The position numbers and the translations under genes are program-made. The notes beneath the pieces are model-generated. The model ran no database searches. It saw only the letters and a program-made list of their open reading frames with translations, and had not been told where the DNA came from. 64,000 nucleotides of DNA from Lepidurus packardi (lineage: Eukaryota; Arthropoda; Branchiopoda; Notostraca; Triopsidae), in NCBI GenBank assembly GCA_023053545.1, contig JAKZAN010000002.1:2898375-2962374 (forward strand). Reading direction: 5' to 3'. Shown piece by piece: positions 25,351-37,900 of this stretch; the first letter of the stretch is position 1; each line of letters begins with the position of its first letter.

Positions 25351-27378
25351 AGCAACAAAATTTTCTTTTGAGCTTCTTCTTTTTCGTAACATTTCCCTCC
25401 CCTCGTTGCTAGTTTGTAGCCTCTCTAGAATGGATTATTATTGTCCAATAATAAGTTCAGCACCCACTTAGAGCTCGTTGCCTGGATTCGACCTGCACAC
25501 CTGGCTCCTAGTTGTCGCTCGTTGGTTAGCAAACAGTCCATACCTTGTGGGGTTCTACTTTTATTGTACGTTTAATTAGTTAACCTTCTTCACTTGTGGG
25601 GTGGGTGCAGGTGGCTGCAGATATCTTTTATTTCTTACTTTCATTTATCTCTTTCTATCTTCCTGTTCGTGGCTGTAATTTCTGCATGAAAACCGTCGAA
25701 GCATCTAGGCGGGTTCTATAGGCTTAAGGGAATTTTACTCTCGGTGAATTTGAACCCATAGATTGAATCGAAATGTTCATTATCCCTAGTCTTTAAAAAA
25801 GAGAGAGAGAAAAGCTATCCCAACACAAAAAGAGCAAAACTAACTGAGTGTTTTCGATTTCTTATCCTTGTGTTAACTTTCCATGGGATCGAGAAAGTGG
25901 AAGAGGTTTTCTATTTTTGATACTAACCCATTTGTTTAAAGTATGTGTGTTGTGGTGTGTTGTTGTATGACTCGGTAACGGGAAGGGGGGAGGGGTTAAA
26001 CACCACCCCCTGGACACAAAAAAGTGCAACTGACAACTTCGGTAATACACCTTTCAGCGCCCTGTTTTTCTTTTGTAGCCTTCTTACCGTAGGTTTCAGT
26101 TGCACATATAAACACATGGATATTTATCTCTTTACATTTCCTACCGAAAGTTCCCCCCTTGAAGCGTCCGTAGTACGTCATCACAGTAAAAGGTGGGCCA
26201 ATTGTTACCAAGGTTTTTGGTGCGTCAAGCGGGAAGAGATTGGACCGCGATACCTCGCCCGCATCAAAACCATTCGTGATTAAGCTTGTGGTAGTGGTTT
26301 GGGTGTATCTGGCCTATAACGAGTTGACGACATTCGTGACGAAATTCCAGAGCAGAGCTTATTTTGAGCGGGGGGGGGGGGGCAGAAGAAGCGGAATACG
26401 TCGATTGCACGAAGCCCTACGTCCTCAACCTCTGGAAACTTGGGTCCTTTTGCCCTTTTTTTCACGTGAAAGCGAAAATCCTCTCGAGAGTTGATAATTA
26501 AGTTAGCGAGAGCACGGCAGGAACTTTTTAGTGTACTTGCCCTTTCTCAAATTTGTCTTAAATCTATAAAGACTTGAGACTTCCGCAAGATTTAAAGCCT
26601 ATAATAATGCAGAAGGTTTTTTCTTGTTTATTTTCCTTTTTTTATTAAGACTTTCCGAATGTTTCGCTAGTGAGTTTGGGCAGCTGGGAAAAGGTGTCTT
26701 ATGGTGGCAGAGAAGGAAGGGGGGAAAATCTTTTTTTGGGGTCATTTTTACGAATTACTTTTTTTTTTTTTTTTTAGCGGTAAGAAAAGTAAAAGGAAAA
26801 ACGGGTAGAAAAGCGTCGAGTTTTTGAGCCACCAGCGCAAAGCCGATCCCACCAAGAATACGTGACGCACATAGACTCAGGTTTACGTTGGTTCCAGTTC
26901 AGTAGCAGACGTGGAAGGGAATGGACAGAAACAAGTTGGGCTTTAGCTTTATTTCGCTCAATTTAGGTGTCGGTCAATTGGATCCTAACTCTCCTTAGCT
27001 TAAAGCCAATCCTGTTTCTGTGTGGTCCACCCGGGTGGAAAAGAAAACCAAAAACGTTCGACTTGTGTGCTTGTTAGCAAGCCCCCTTTTTTTTACCAAC
27101 TTCTCACTGTTGGCGAGCGCATGGTCTGCGCTAAGGACAGACATAGGCAGCAAAACATCGTCCGCATTTTTTCTTCAGCAGAGCTATATCGGGGGGGGGG
27201 GGGAGGGAAACATTCGATGTGAATTACGTCAACAACCAAACCAGTGTTTCCTGTTGCTGAAATCGTTGGCATAGTCTTAGCTCATTAGCTGCTGCTATTT
27301 CTTCTCGGACTTGTGGAAAAAAAGAGTTTCTTTCGCTGACTTTGCCTACCTCCTTTTTCTGTTTTGTTCACTTGGAGC
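25351..27378. other. Spacer between the EP-repeat gene and the 159-aa gene
   Basis: About 2 kb without a supported exon. It holds G runs of 13 at 26370-26382 and 27191-27203, a short AG stretch near 25800, and a T run near 26759-26775. The last 150 bases are the probable 5' UTR of the next gene, T/C-rich and ATG-poor. Confidence 0.6.
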
Positions 27379-29841
27379 ATGGCCAGTCTTGTTGTGCCAG
27401 CTTGCGGTAAGTCGATCATCTTTTAGAACCCTATTCACCTTTAGTTAACTACCTTTAAAGAAAGAAAAATATCAGCTGAGTTTCGTGTAATAGTCTTATG
27501 TGACTAAATTTAACTTCGTTTTGGAAATGTCTCGATTTTAGTTAAGAATATTGTATGCGAGTCACGTGGCACAAGTTTCTTGGGCCACTTGCCCATTTTG
27601 GACGCTGTAAACTGTGATTTACAAGTCCTAATTTGCCTATTACATAGCCATTTAGCTCGACGTCTTTTTATAACATACTTATAATTATAACATTTTTATA
27701 ACATTTTATATTTTTATAACATTCTTGAAACTCGTATGACAATTATCTTTTTCTTTTTTTTTTTTTTGGGGGGGGGGGGGGGGGGGGAGGACGGGTTGCG
27801 ACGCGTGATCTTGACTGATATAGCACGCGGTTAAAGGACCTTGTCTGCTTTATTATCATTTTTTTATCTGCCGAGTCAAAAACCAAGACCCTTTTATTGA
27901 GCCCAGCTCGAAGATGCAGATTGAAGCAGGTGCTTCAATTTGAAAGCTCAGCGAATTGACGGAAGCTTTTCTCTCCCTAAAAGGAAAAAAAACTCGAGAG
28001 TTTGGGCTTGAAAGGTACACGAAAACTCGAATTTTTTACCTCTATTTTGTGTGCTCAAGAGCGAGCTTAAATGGTGCTAATCAATGAGGCACCCAAATCA
28101 AGCTCTATTCCGTGCATTTCTATCGTCAGCATTGACGTATGTACAGCTAGTCTTGAAGAAAAGAAAGAGTTCTCCCCTTACACCCCACCTCTTTCCCTTT
28201 TTCTCCCAGTATCGACGAGGCTTTATGTGACCTCCTAATAAAGCTTCTTTTGTACCTACATGTGGGGGGAGGACGGTTACCTTGTTAAACCCAATGAGAA
28301 AACCCGGGTCCTGACCTAAGTGATAATAAGCTTGTAATCGAACCTCCTACGAGGCTAATGATTCCTTGCATTCCATTGGCATTCTTAGCTCGCATTTACA
28401 TGTTATATTTCCTTCGTTCTTTTAACCTTTAGCTGAGGTCACGGCATTGAAATAAAAAGCGCGCGAAATTTGAAAAGTATAACGTTACTAACGGATGTTT
28501 TGTTTTTTGTCTGCAATTTTAGGCGCGGAAGCTGCCAATATGGGGTTAGGGAACAATGACGGATCTCTTCGGCCTAAGCTTCAACCCTCAGTCAGGTAAA
28601 TTACTGAAAAAATAAACTGTAAGGTAAAAATTAAGTCTTTAAACTATGTAAGAAAAGAACCTGAAAAATTTAGCATAGGTTCTTGTGTTAAAAAAGGCAA
28701 GTATAATTAGAAGTTTTGAATTAAAAAAATACATTGAATACTTGGAATTTCGTAACAAAAAATGTACAAATGTAATTTTGTATAAAATCGTCATATTTTG
28801 AATAATGAAAATGTAAAAAAATAATCATAATCATTATGTTGTGTCAATTTAGTATTGTTGTCGATGATGTGGATGGAATGGAGGCTGTTTCCCATGCAGG
28901 TATGGTAGCAAATGAGGAAGAAATATTTGACGACCAAATGGAAGCGCGCTCTGATGTTAGCAATGGTTCACGTGGGTCTACGCGGGAGGAGAGCGATGCG
29001 CGACTCCAGTTAATCAAGGTAATTTCCTCTTTGCCAACGAAACAAACTATTTTAAACTTTTAATTTTTTGAGAGAGCACAAAATCTCAACTTAGACACGT
29101 CGTGAGCTTCTGAGTGGCGCCCAAACTTGGAGAGGATTTTTAAATTTATGGGTTGGAAAAGCTCGAAAATGATGCTCTTGTTGAGATATGTCGTGTTGCA
29201 ATGTAATTTACAACTTGTGCATCTTGGCCCCATTCTAACGCAATCAGCACACATATACCCACGTGGTCCGCAAATGAGTTTGGGACTTACAAAGCTCATT
29301 AACTGGGGGGCAAAGGGAGAAAACGTGATTGTTGGGGTGGGTTGATGCGTGATTGGCGTGTTGGGTGGTAAACCGTGGAGTTGTTGTTTGTCTGTTGTCC
29401 TTTTTTTTTCTCTTGGTAATTGTTTGTTCATAGAAATGCTTGGGTTAGTTTCATGCATGTCTGCTCCTAGTCACGAGAGTCGGTATGTTGGATTGCCTGA
29501 AAATTCCCGTTGGGATTCCTGCAGGAATGTTACGTGTTGGATTTCCCCAAGAGTTAGGGTTGCATTCTTGCCGTGATTTTGAACAAAGTTTGGGATAGTA
29601 ATATTGCTGGTCTTGTATATACTTCTAGGAGGAAATCCGCATGCGGCGTGACGGATTTGCCAAGTTGCTGGATGAGCATGAACAAGTCGTGCAAGAATTG
29701 AGGAGAATTGAAAGTTCCGGCGACCTCAATACTTTGGGTAATGAAGCGGAAGAGGACATCAATGGAGATTTGCCAGTGCTGCGAGCAGAGCCAGAACTTG
29801 AAGACCAACCTACCTCAGCTCCGGCTGTGTTGGCGGAATGA
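27379..29841 (+). CDS. Unrecognised small acidic protein with a coiled-coil-like helix, 159 aa, four exons
   Basis: Exons 27379-27406, 28523-28595, 28853-29018 and 29629-29841 total 480 nt in phase (donors GTAAGT, GTAAAT, GTAATT; acceptors TTTTAG, TTTAG, TTCTAG). The start MASLVVPACG is the only Met in exon 1. The first half is acidic and Ser/Asp-rich (IVVDDVDGMEAV); the second half has a heptad-like helix (LLDEHEQVVQELRRIESS), then a Glu/Pro-rich end. No signal peptide. No family recognised. It follows the EP-repeat gene on the same strand at 2 kb distance; it shares that gene's acidic character, but I see no splice joining them. Confidence 0.7.
27664..27724 (+). repeat. AT-rich tandem repeat, TTTTTATAACAT-like units
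   Basis: Four to five imperfect units of TTTTTATAACAT (TATAACAT core) in intron 1 of the 159-aa gene, for example around 27672, 27687, 27699 and 27715. Simple slippage-type repeat. Confidence 0.7.
27768..27787 (+). repeat. G homopolymer of 20 preceded by a T run
   Basis: A T-rich run (about 27748-27767) passes directly into 20 G. This is one of the longest of seven G or C runs of at least 10 in the window. The exact length may be a sequencing estimate. Confidence 0.8.
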
Positions 29842-30690
29842 AAAGACGATTATGTATTACGTTGTACTTCGTTTCAGTTTCTTCTTTTCGTCTTCTCTTT
29901 TTGCTCATGTTAAGTCACTCAGAGCGTGAAAATGTAAAAACTAAAAAACAAAAAGAAAAAAAAGTGTTTTTGTCGTTTTCACTCGGCTTCGGATTTTGTT
30001 AAAAACCGAACAAGCGTGCCTTGTAAAAATTCCTTTGCTGGGGTGCCAAAGCGTTTTGAAGTCGGAGATAAGTCATGCTCTCGTTTAAGTTCGATTTCTG
30101 GTCATTTCGTTACAAAAAAGAGAAAAAAAAAACATTTTGTTCAGCTACTTTCAATTTAAACTAAATACCTTGCAAAGCAATACATCGACATGTCTACATC
30201 AACTCCAAACCCAGAAATTTGTTTCTGTTTTTATCTTCTTTCTTCAGGATTTGAACGTTAAAAAATATCTCCTATCAAAAAGTAGCTTTTTGTTTTTCGG
30301 TAGTGTGTTTGGATAAAGCCTCTTACCTCTAATTTTACCTTGCACGGCGCGTATCAGAATAGGTTAATGCTCAATCAACTATTTTTTTTTAATTAGTGAA
30401 AAATTTGAACAATAAAAATCATGAAATATAGCGACACGATTCGGAATAACCTTCAAACGTTTGTGTGGTTTTTAATTGTAAAAATAAATTAGTTTCTTCA
30501 TTAGTGTAGAAATTTTCGAATAACAGAAGTTAGTCTTATTGTTCCAAATTTTATTGTAATGATTTTCATAAGTTATCACTGCCGAATGTCATGTTAGTCT
30601 CTTTCATGACTACCTAGTTTTCAAATTTTCTAATAATTATATTTCTAAATTTTCTAATAATTATATTTCTAAATTTTCTAACGAATGATT
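29842..30690. other. AT-rich spacer
   Basis: 3' flank of the 159-aa gene and of the possible minus-strand gene at 30691. No exon is supported. It contains several short A and T runs and the 24-bp tandem repeat at 30623-30680. Confidence 0.6.
30623..30680 (+). repeat. 24-bp tandem repeat, 2.4 copies
   Basis: Unit AAATTTTCTAATAATTATAT plus TTCT, at 30623-30646 and 30647-30670, with a 10-base partial copy to 30680. The full copies are identical, so the duplication is recent. Confidence 0.9.
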
Positions 30691-30888
30691 CTAAACTGCT
30701 TCTTTTGCGATGTTGCGCTGGTCGCGAAGAGGGCTGGCTGGCGCCGTCGAGTCGGAGTAAACTTGCGGGTAGCCAAACCAGTGCTTCGATTTGGGCATGG
30801 TTCGAGTTGGCGACGGGTCGCGTTTGCTCTACGCGAGTGGGACAAAACTCGACCACAACAACAGCGATGGTGCCACTGTACTTACCAT
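30691..30888 (-). CDS. Possible tiny gene, 46 aa, one 57-bp intron
   Basis: On the minus strand an ATG (30886-30888) is followed at once by a GTAAGT donor; after 57 bp a pyrimidine-containing acceptor (CACTCGCGTAG) opens 45 codons ending in TAG at 30691-30693 (exon 30691-30828). The peptide is SKRDPSPTRTMPKSKHWFGY and 25 further residues, with no signal peptide. A TATA-like CTATAAAT lies on this strand at 30977-30984. The coding part is clearly GC-richer than its surroundings. The plus strand over the same island (30780-31190) also has open frames, so strand and structure are uncertain. No family recognised. Confidence 0.35.
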
Positions 30889-31880
30889 CAATAGTTACTC
30901 CTCCTTTCCAATTACCGCCATCGAATTTACCCTCATGGCGGAGTTCTATGAAACTATGTATAAACATTGCTTGAGCATTTATAGTTCCGCGTTCCATTAC
31001 AAAACACACCGTAAACCCAAAAGCTCGGGTAAGACTCAATATCTCATGTTCATTTGTCAATGCGTGATTTCCTCTTTTCATTTATAGCATTGTTCCGTTG
31101 TTGGAATATCTTCCATGATTCAGATAAATGGCGTGAAAGTGCAAAATGGCGCCAAAAAACGTACCAAGCTCCAATTTAGCCATACACGACCGAAATGGCA
31201 TGGTAAGTGAAGAAAACGTTCATTCATAGCTCTTCTGAGCTTATTAGATGCAGAACAGTTTTACAATATTATAAGATCATGTTCTCTCGGTTTTCCTTTA
31301 ATATACTTTTTATTAGTCGAAACATTTTACACACAAACGAATTCTTTTACGATGGGCATGGGCTTCTTTTGTAGACCGGAGGAGAGCATCAGTTCTCTTT
31401 TTTCTGCCAACAACCCACTTATAAACCCCGCGAAATAGGCACAGATTATCTACAATTAGCTTAATTGAAGTAACCCGAGGGTAATAGAAAATCTTCGAAT
31501 TAATCACCACCCTAAGCTAAAAAGGTAGTCATAGAGATAGAATAGTGTCTTAATGCAATATTTTAATTAGCCGCAATTTTTATATCAACTTTGTACCTAA
31601 GTTTAGTTTAAAAGTCATCGAAAATTACTTTCGTATACACAATCGCATTCTATTCATCGACACCCAAAACCTAAAGCTTTCAATTAGAGTACGGAAGCAA
31701 CAAAACACTTACCTAATTTCCCTCTAATCCATGTCTGCAATTCGGATCCAGTACTCTTTGCTTTGATCATTCGTCACGTTTTCACCCCTTTGCCCAGAGA
31801 ACTATATAGAACGCGCGACGTACGAAACAGAATAGCAGAGAAACTCAATTAAGCGCAGCCAATACCACCAACGGAATATA

Positions 31881-31903
31881 GAGATAGAGAGAGAGAGGGA
31901 GAA
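31881..31903 (+). repeat. AG-rich microsatellite
   Basis: An imperfect GA/AG run (GAGATAGAGAGAGAGAGG) about 80 bp after a TATA-like sequence. Possibly a GAGA-type element, or just a simple repeat. Confidence 0.6.
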
Positions 31904-34137
31904 ACGATATAATATCCACATCTCGCTTCTCCACGAGCTTTATCCCGCATGACCTGATTAAGGATTTAATTGTTGCTAGTATTTAGGCGTTCATCAAAGA
32001 CATTCCCCAGCCCCCACACATTCCACACATCCTAGTACCGTCAAAAAGGCCTGGAGGGCGTTTGAGCCTTCTTCTGGAACTACGCAAGTCCATCCAACGA
32101 CAGAAATATAGAACCCGGGACCCCCAAAAGGCTTCGAAAAATAAGCCTAGGTTATAGCGAGGAGGGACCCTATGGCAGCAGTATTACTGCACCAGTCGCG
32201 CTGGCAACAATATACACAACACACGCAAGATACTATATACTCGCTTTGGTGCCATCGTGTGACTTCCCCTAATGGATTGATCTTGTATCACTTGCTCGGA
32301 GGTCGAAATGGGTGAAAATTTCTCACCGTTTTATTTGCGCAATTTCTGTTCCACAAATTAATTTCCTCGTTTAACTTTTCAAAAATTTCGAAAACACGTG
32401 ACGATAGGCTAAAGTACGTGAAAATAAGGTCTAAAACTTATTCGAACTTTTAAGCAAGCGTGAAGAAAAGCAAGTCAAATGACTGGGAATCATAATATTT
32501 CCAAAGCATAGTTTACGAATCCAGTTTACCAAAGTGTACAAATTGCAGAAAACTTGAAAGTCGCGACATCCGAACCTGAAACTCTGCGAAGGTAACTCAG
32601 TTTATTGATAAACTTGGCCTGAGCGAAAGTTTTCTTGGCTACGGGGATTCCTGCTTCAGGTAAAAATAAAAAAAAAAAAAACTTGTTGCTAATCCATTCG
32701 CGAACTTGGGAACAGCTTTACGGGTTGCAATCCATTCCTTTTTACACCCGTGTTAGTCCAACTTTGGATTACACCCCATTCTTTAAGTCTTGACGGGGAG
32801 TCACACAGAAAAGTACTTGAGAGTACTTCGGAAAGTTCGTGCCTTGGAGAATGTTTTGGCAAGTTCCGAAAACCTGTGTCGGTGACCCTTTATCAGGTGT
32901 GTGGCAAACACCTGTTGACAAAGAAGCGATCTTCTGTAAAAATACGTACATGTGTATTTATTTTTATCTAACATAGTGGTACCCGCAAGTCTATAAAGGG
33001 GATTAAGACAATTTCTGGGGCACTCGACTAAGCCCACATCCCATTATGTTAATGGATAATGGAACACGCGTCCTCTCATATGCTACATGAGCTGCTCGGA
33101 CGAATTATAAGGGCAACGAAAAACGCTGTTGGAGGTTCACTGGTTCGGCATTACCCCCTGCATATTATCATGCAGAGCAGAGAGCTGTTAGCTTGCACCC
33201 AAACACAGAGTCGTGTAGTCCGTAACCCAGATTATTATCAGCAACAATGCCGAAACTACCCAAACAAGTCCGAGGTCTATATATCGAACAGAAAGAGAAG
33301 GAAAGAGATCCCAATCTCCAATATGGGCAAGATCCTGAGAGCACTTACAAACGATGTGACACAAAAAGAAAGCCAGGACTCCATATGATGTGGCATAGCG
33401 CTGGGGAAAGCGACGTACAAAGTTAATTAACGCCAGCAGGCTGTGGGATGTGGATGTGAGTGACCTCTCCGTGAGTTTCGGCTTTTCATTATGGTAGCCT
33501 TAGTGTCCCTGAAGAGCTGGAATGAACTTATCGAGGCGAAAAGCTTTTTCCCTTGAAAGACTATGTAAGCTTCCCTGCTGGTCAAAAATATGGTAAAAAA
33601 GAGCCATCTAATGAGGTATCACATGGCTTCTAGTTTAAGATAAAAAAAAAAGAGCTCAGTATAACGTAAGTAAAGACAATCTGTTTTTTTTTAACACGAC
33701 AGATCTAAAAGAAACTCCTAAATTAACCTGTTTTAAAACGTATATGTTTCGTAAATTTCCATGACACTTAAATTTTAGAAAGAAAATTCGGTGAAACGAC
33801 GTCACAACAAACGCTTCATTTCAACTGCTCGTAAGATGCCGTTTCGGCACTAGTTCACTTTTGCTAAGAGAAAAAATTCCATTACGATAAACATCTCTAA
33901 GCTAAATCATAGCAGACAAGATTTATTTTTTAATAGCAAACCTAAAAAATGGCAAATTTCTCATAAGAAAAGAAAATGAAATGCAACAGAAGTTTAAGGA
34001 GATTGTGCTTTTCATGGTCTTTTAACTTATTTTATACATAATATTAACTTTCAGAGTGTAAAGCTATAGTATATTTCAAAACATGTGAAAATTTGCGTTC
34101 CACGCAAATTGTCATATAGAAACTTTATATTTTGTTG

Positions 34138-34145
34138 TGACGTCA
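34138..34145. promoter_or_regulatory. CRE-like palindrome TGACGTCA
   Basis: A perfect full CREB/ATF site 760 bp upstream of the receptor guanylate cyclase start. Eight-base sites occur by chance, so function is only possible. Confidence 0.3.
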
Positions 34146-34906
34146 CAAGACGCATTTACACTAACCACCAGCATTAATGATTATACTTTAGAACAACTTG
34201 TAAACTCATCGGGGATAACCGGGGATCGGACGATGTAAGCCCCTTCAAATCCAAATTGAGCCTAATCGAATACGTGATGGCGTCATCGCTTAGGGTTTAG
34301 TATCTAAGCTTGTAAGTCTACCCGCAAGTCATTTTAACGACACCACGAACCATATGAACCGACTTGTGGGAAGGGAAACTGTTAAAGAAAACGAGACAAA
34401 ATGATGGCGTCAACAATGAAAAAAAGAACGTTGTCCCTCGAAAACCTTCTCTGCTCTCAGAATGCTCTCAGTATGGCTTCCTATCCCTGCTTATAATTAA
34501 AAGACAGAGTAAATACGTCGTCCTTAATTCTCTATTGAATCTCTCGAAAAGGTTTTATTCTTTTACTTATGGAACAAGAAGCACATGTCTAGACGTATAG
34601 CTTGTCGGGTCACGTCAACAAACCTAGTCTCCTTCACCAGCAGTGTAATTTTTGGACTAAACTCTTCTCTAAAAATAGCTTAGCTTAAAACAGAAAGAGT
34701 TTTTATGACGAAGATCTAAGCCTTTTTCAAATCTGGTGCCAAAACAGAATGTTAACGTCCTTCTACCTTGTCTTATTTCTAATTGTATATAGTACCCAGG
34801 GGAAAAAATTCGAGGGATCACAAAAACTCAAGTGGCGGAAGACAGCGACAAGTTTTTAACCACTTGAACAACATGTGAACAACTTGAGGAGGAGAAAAAT
34901 AACAAA

Positions 34907-37900
34907 ATGTTGCTCCCACGCCCTCAGTGGTACTATACACTTGTCTGGATAGCTTATTTACTGCAACTACGTCAGTTACCACCCGTCCAGCCTGAAGTAT
35001 TCACCCTGGGTTACATTACAGGGACCTTGCGTCGTCCTTGGGACAAGGAGTACCCTCGTCCTGGACTTTCCATCTCGGGTGAGTGCTTCATCTATCTTCA
35101 CTTTTAAGTCAATCCGTCATTTGCAATCTGTACGCTTAAGAGAGTGCCTCTAATTTGACATGTCTTCGATGCCCAGGTGCCATTTCCTTGGCTGTCAACG
35201 AGGTAAAGAAACTGGGAATACTGCCAGGTGGTCACGAGCTGGATTTTGAGGTGGCGGAGACGTACGGCGAAGAAACAGAGTCTATTCTACAAACAGCCCG
35301 CCTTTGGACACGCAACGTGTCGGCCTACATCGGTCCGCAAGAAACGTGTGTCACTGAGGCCCGGATGGCGGCTGCTTTCCAGCTTCCCATGATTTCCTAC
35401 GTAAGCTCCGATCTTTTTTCTGACTCGTTCAGCATCTTAAGCTCATCATCGATAGCGTGCACTAAAAGCTTATGGCACATAAACGGCGTAATAAATCGTT
35501 TTTTTTTTTGTTCGTGAATGTTAAGACATTTTTCTTATCACTTTGCCACCAGGAAAAGAGAAAAAAGTAACGAATCTGCGATGGAATTTAAGGGTACATA
35601 CGTAAAAGCTTTAGTGAAGTTATAAATTTAGTTTTTGGTTCAAAAGTGGCTTTCCATTACCGTCATAAACGCCCAGAAAGCTTGTCTCGTCGGCTGGGAA
35701 TAACTAGTAGCGTTTTTTCCCGAGGTTTTTGATTCAGTAAGGAATGTTAAGCATTGGCCAGAAACCTTGTAAAGGGACTTTACTGTCTATACCAGTTATC
35801 CAATAGCCAATATCCTCGTTTTCCTTTAGAAATTTCCATAACAAAGAAGTTACGTCTTGTCGTATGTTGATTCAAGTCGCTTTGGTATATCGATTATACT
35901 CAGCCTTAATAATGCAACGGTAAAAATATTTTTTTAACTCTTTTCTTTTTGCTCTTTTCGATTTTTCAGTGTTTTCATCTTTCAAGGTTGTTTGAAGGTT
36001 ACAGTTTAGAGCGGCTTCAAATCAACTGTGCTTGGTAAGCGCAGTTCTCTTGTGTCGTCTTCATCTATATAACAGTGAAAATAAGCTTACTGTTTGATAT
36101 TAGTGCTTCGGATTTTCAATGTTATTACACATGCTCAAAGTTAACTTGGTGGCTACAATTTAGATGTCTATTTTGTACAATCTGTTTTAGGTTGCTCTTC
36201 TTTCGAAGCAAAAGTTACTGTAGCTATAATTACCTAATTTTATCCAAGAAAGTCTGGTCTTATCTAATTAGAATATTAATATTTTTTTTATTGAGTTAAA
36301 GTAGAGAGGAAATTAAGATTCCATACAAGAAGCAGAATAAACGAAGGGTGAGAATGGAGTAAAACATCCGAGTAATCTTTCTTTGTCTTTTACAGTTCTG
36401 TACTCATTACGAAACCTCGAACAAGAAGTTCTTCCCAACGTTCGCACGTACGCGACCTCCGGACACACAGATTTCCAAGTCGGTAGCTTCCGTCCTTCTT
36501 CATTTTGGCTGGAAGAAAGTGGCGTTTTTTAACAAAAACTCGGAAGACGAGGAGTACAGCACGGTAGAACCCTTTGTTGAGTTGTTTTGCTCGCTTAAAA
36601 GCTTCCCAAACCTCATTACAGATATTTAAACTTAGATTGCGGCGACAATTACGTCAACACTGAAAGAAGCCGACATCCAAGTCAAATTCAAGAAGGCTTG
36701 GAACTTGACCTATCACCACGGATATTTGGACAACCCTTTCCAATCCATTGTAGAGGAAACTTACCAAGATATTCGCAGTAAGTCAATTCCCCTCGTTTCC
36801 CTAACTCTGACTTGGCATTTATATGGGAACCCAAATCGTGACCCAACTGCAAAATGTTAAAATGTAACTCAACAGTGAAAAAACTACCAGACCTTTCTTG
36901 TCTAGCCGCCGCATTTACTTTGCGTTTCTGTGTTTTCTTAAACCCCGTGCCAAGCCCCGTACTAAAGAGTTACATCCGTTAGATAAAGAAGCGACGCAAA
37001 TAAGTTCAGTTTCCTACCCTTTAAGGTAGTGTTAAAAACGTCTACACGTCAACATCAAGCCCCAAAAAGTTCGATTCTTCTCGCCATGACTTCTTAGTAG
37101 ACTACTGTCCGTCTACTTCACTGGTTCACTGCTGGTTGGTCACTCTAAAAAAAAAGTCCGATTCTATTGAGTTGCTATGCCAGCATCTCGACGATCCGGA
37201 AACCGCGTATTGCATCAATAGAATAACCTTTACATATGCCAAGGGTCATCAATTATGCTTTACGACCCAGCAACTTTATATTCTTTTGGTTTGACCTGCT
37301 AGCTTCAAAACTTTCGATTCTTTAAAAAGAGAGAAATTGCTAGGATGCAGTGGAAACCACAGTAAAAAGGGTACCTTTATACTGTGGTGGAAACCCTCTA
37401 TTATCTCAGCTGTGCGTTAGTTTTCTTAAGACGTTCGTTTTTGCTTGTCTCCCAAGTGGGCAGGTTGAACTTACGATATACCCAAGACGTTCGTTTTCTT
37501 TTAGATCTACGAAATGGTAATCTATTGCGGGTTCACAAACCTAGGATTTCGTTTCAGGGCTCGTTAACCCACAAAAATCGTGGATTTTCATTATCTCTAT
37601 GCTATATGCTATACTGAACAAGTAAACCGTTCGTTTGCTTCCCATACATCTCCCTGGCGTGCAGGCAAAGTGAAACTTTCCCTAGAAAACGTTCGTTTTC
37701 CCCCAGACAATCTGTTACTGACCCGAAAAAATCCTTCGATTTCCTTGAAACATTCACGGATGTAGAATCGTCTCGTGCTGTTTAGGCGTTATGTATGATC
37801 GTGACGCAGTCTGCTAAGAATTTCTTGTTAACACGAACATTTTTTCTCTTTGTGCTTCGCTAGTTTATGTCGTCTTGGGCCATTACTACGAGCATATCGG

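Larger units (their letters stand above)
30889..34906. other. Spacer upstream of the receptor guanylate cyclase
   Basis: About 4 kb. A plus-strand reading of 30780-31190 with a donor at 31030 and acceptor at 31089 is possible but weak. A TATA-like TATATAGAA near 31803 precedes an AG-rich microsatellite (31881-31903). A CRE palindrome TGACGTCA is at 34138-34145. The 109-codon frame at 33059-33388 has no splice or poly(A) support and I do not call it a gene. The receptor's promoter is probably in the last kilobase. Confidence 0.5.

Noticed and set aside
33059-33388. Plus-strand open frame of 109 codons upstream of the receptor cyclase
   Set aside because: No splice, promoter or poly(A) support and no protein-like motif; in moderately GC-rich DNA such a length can arise by chance.
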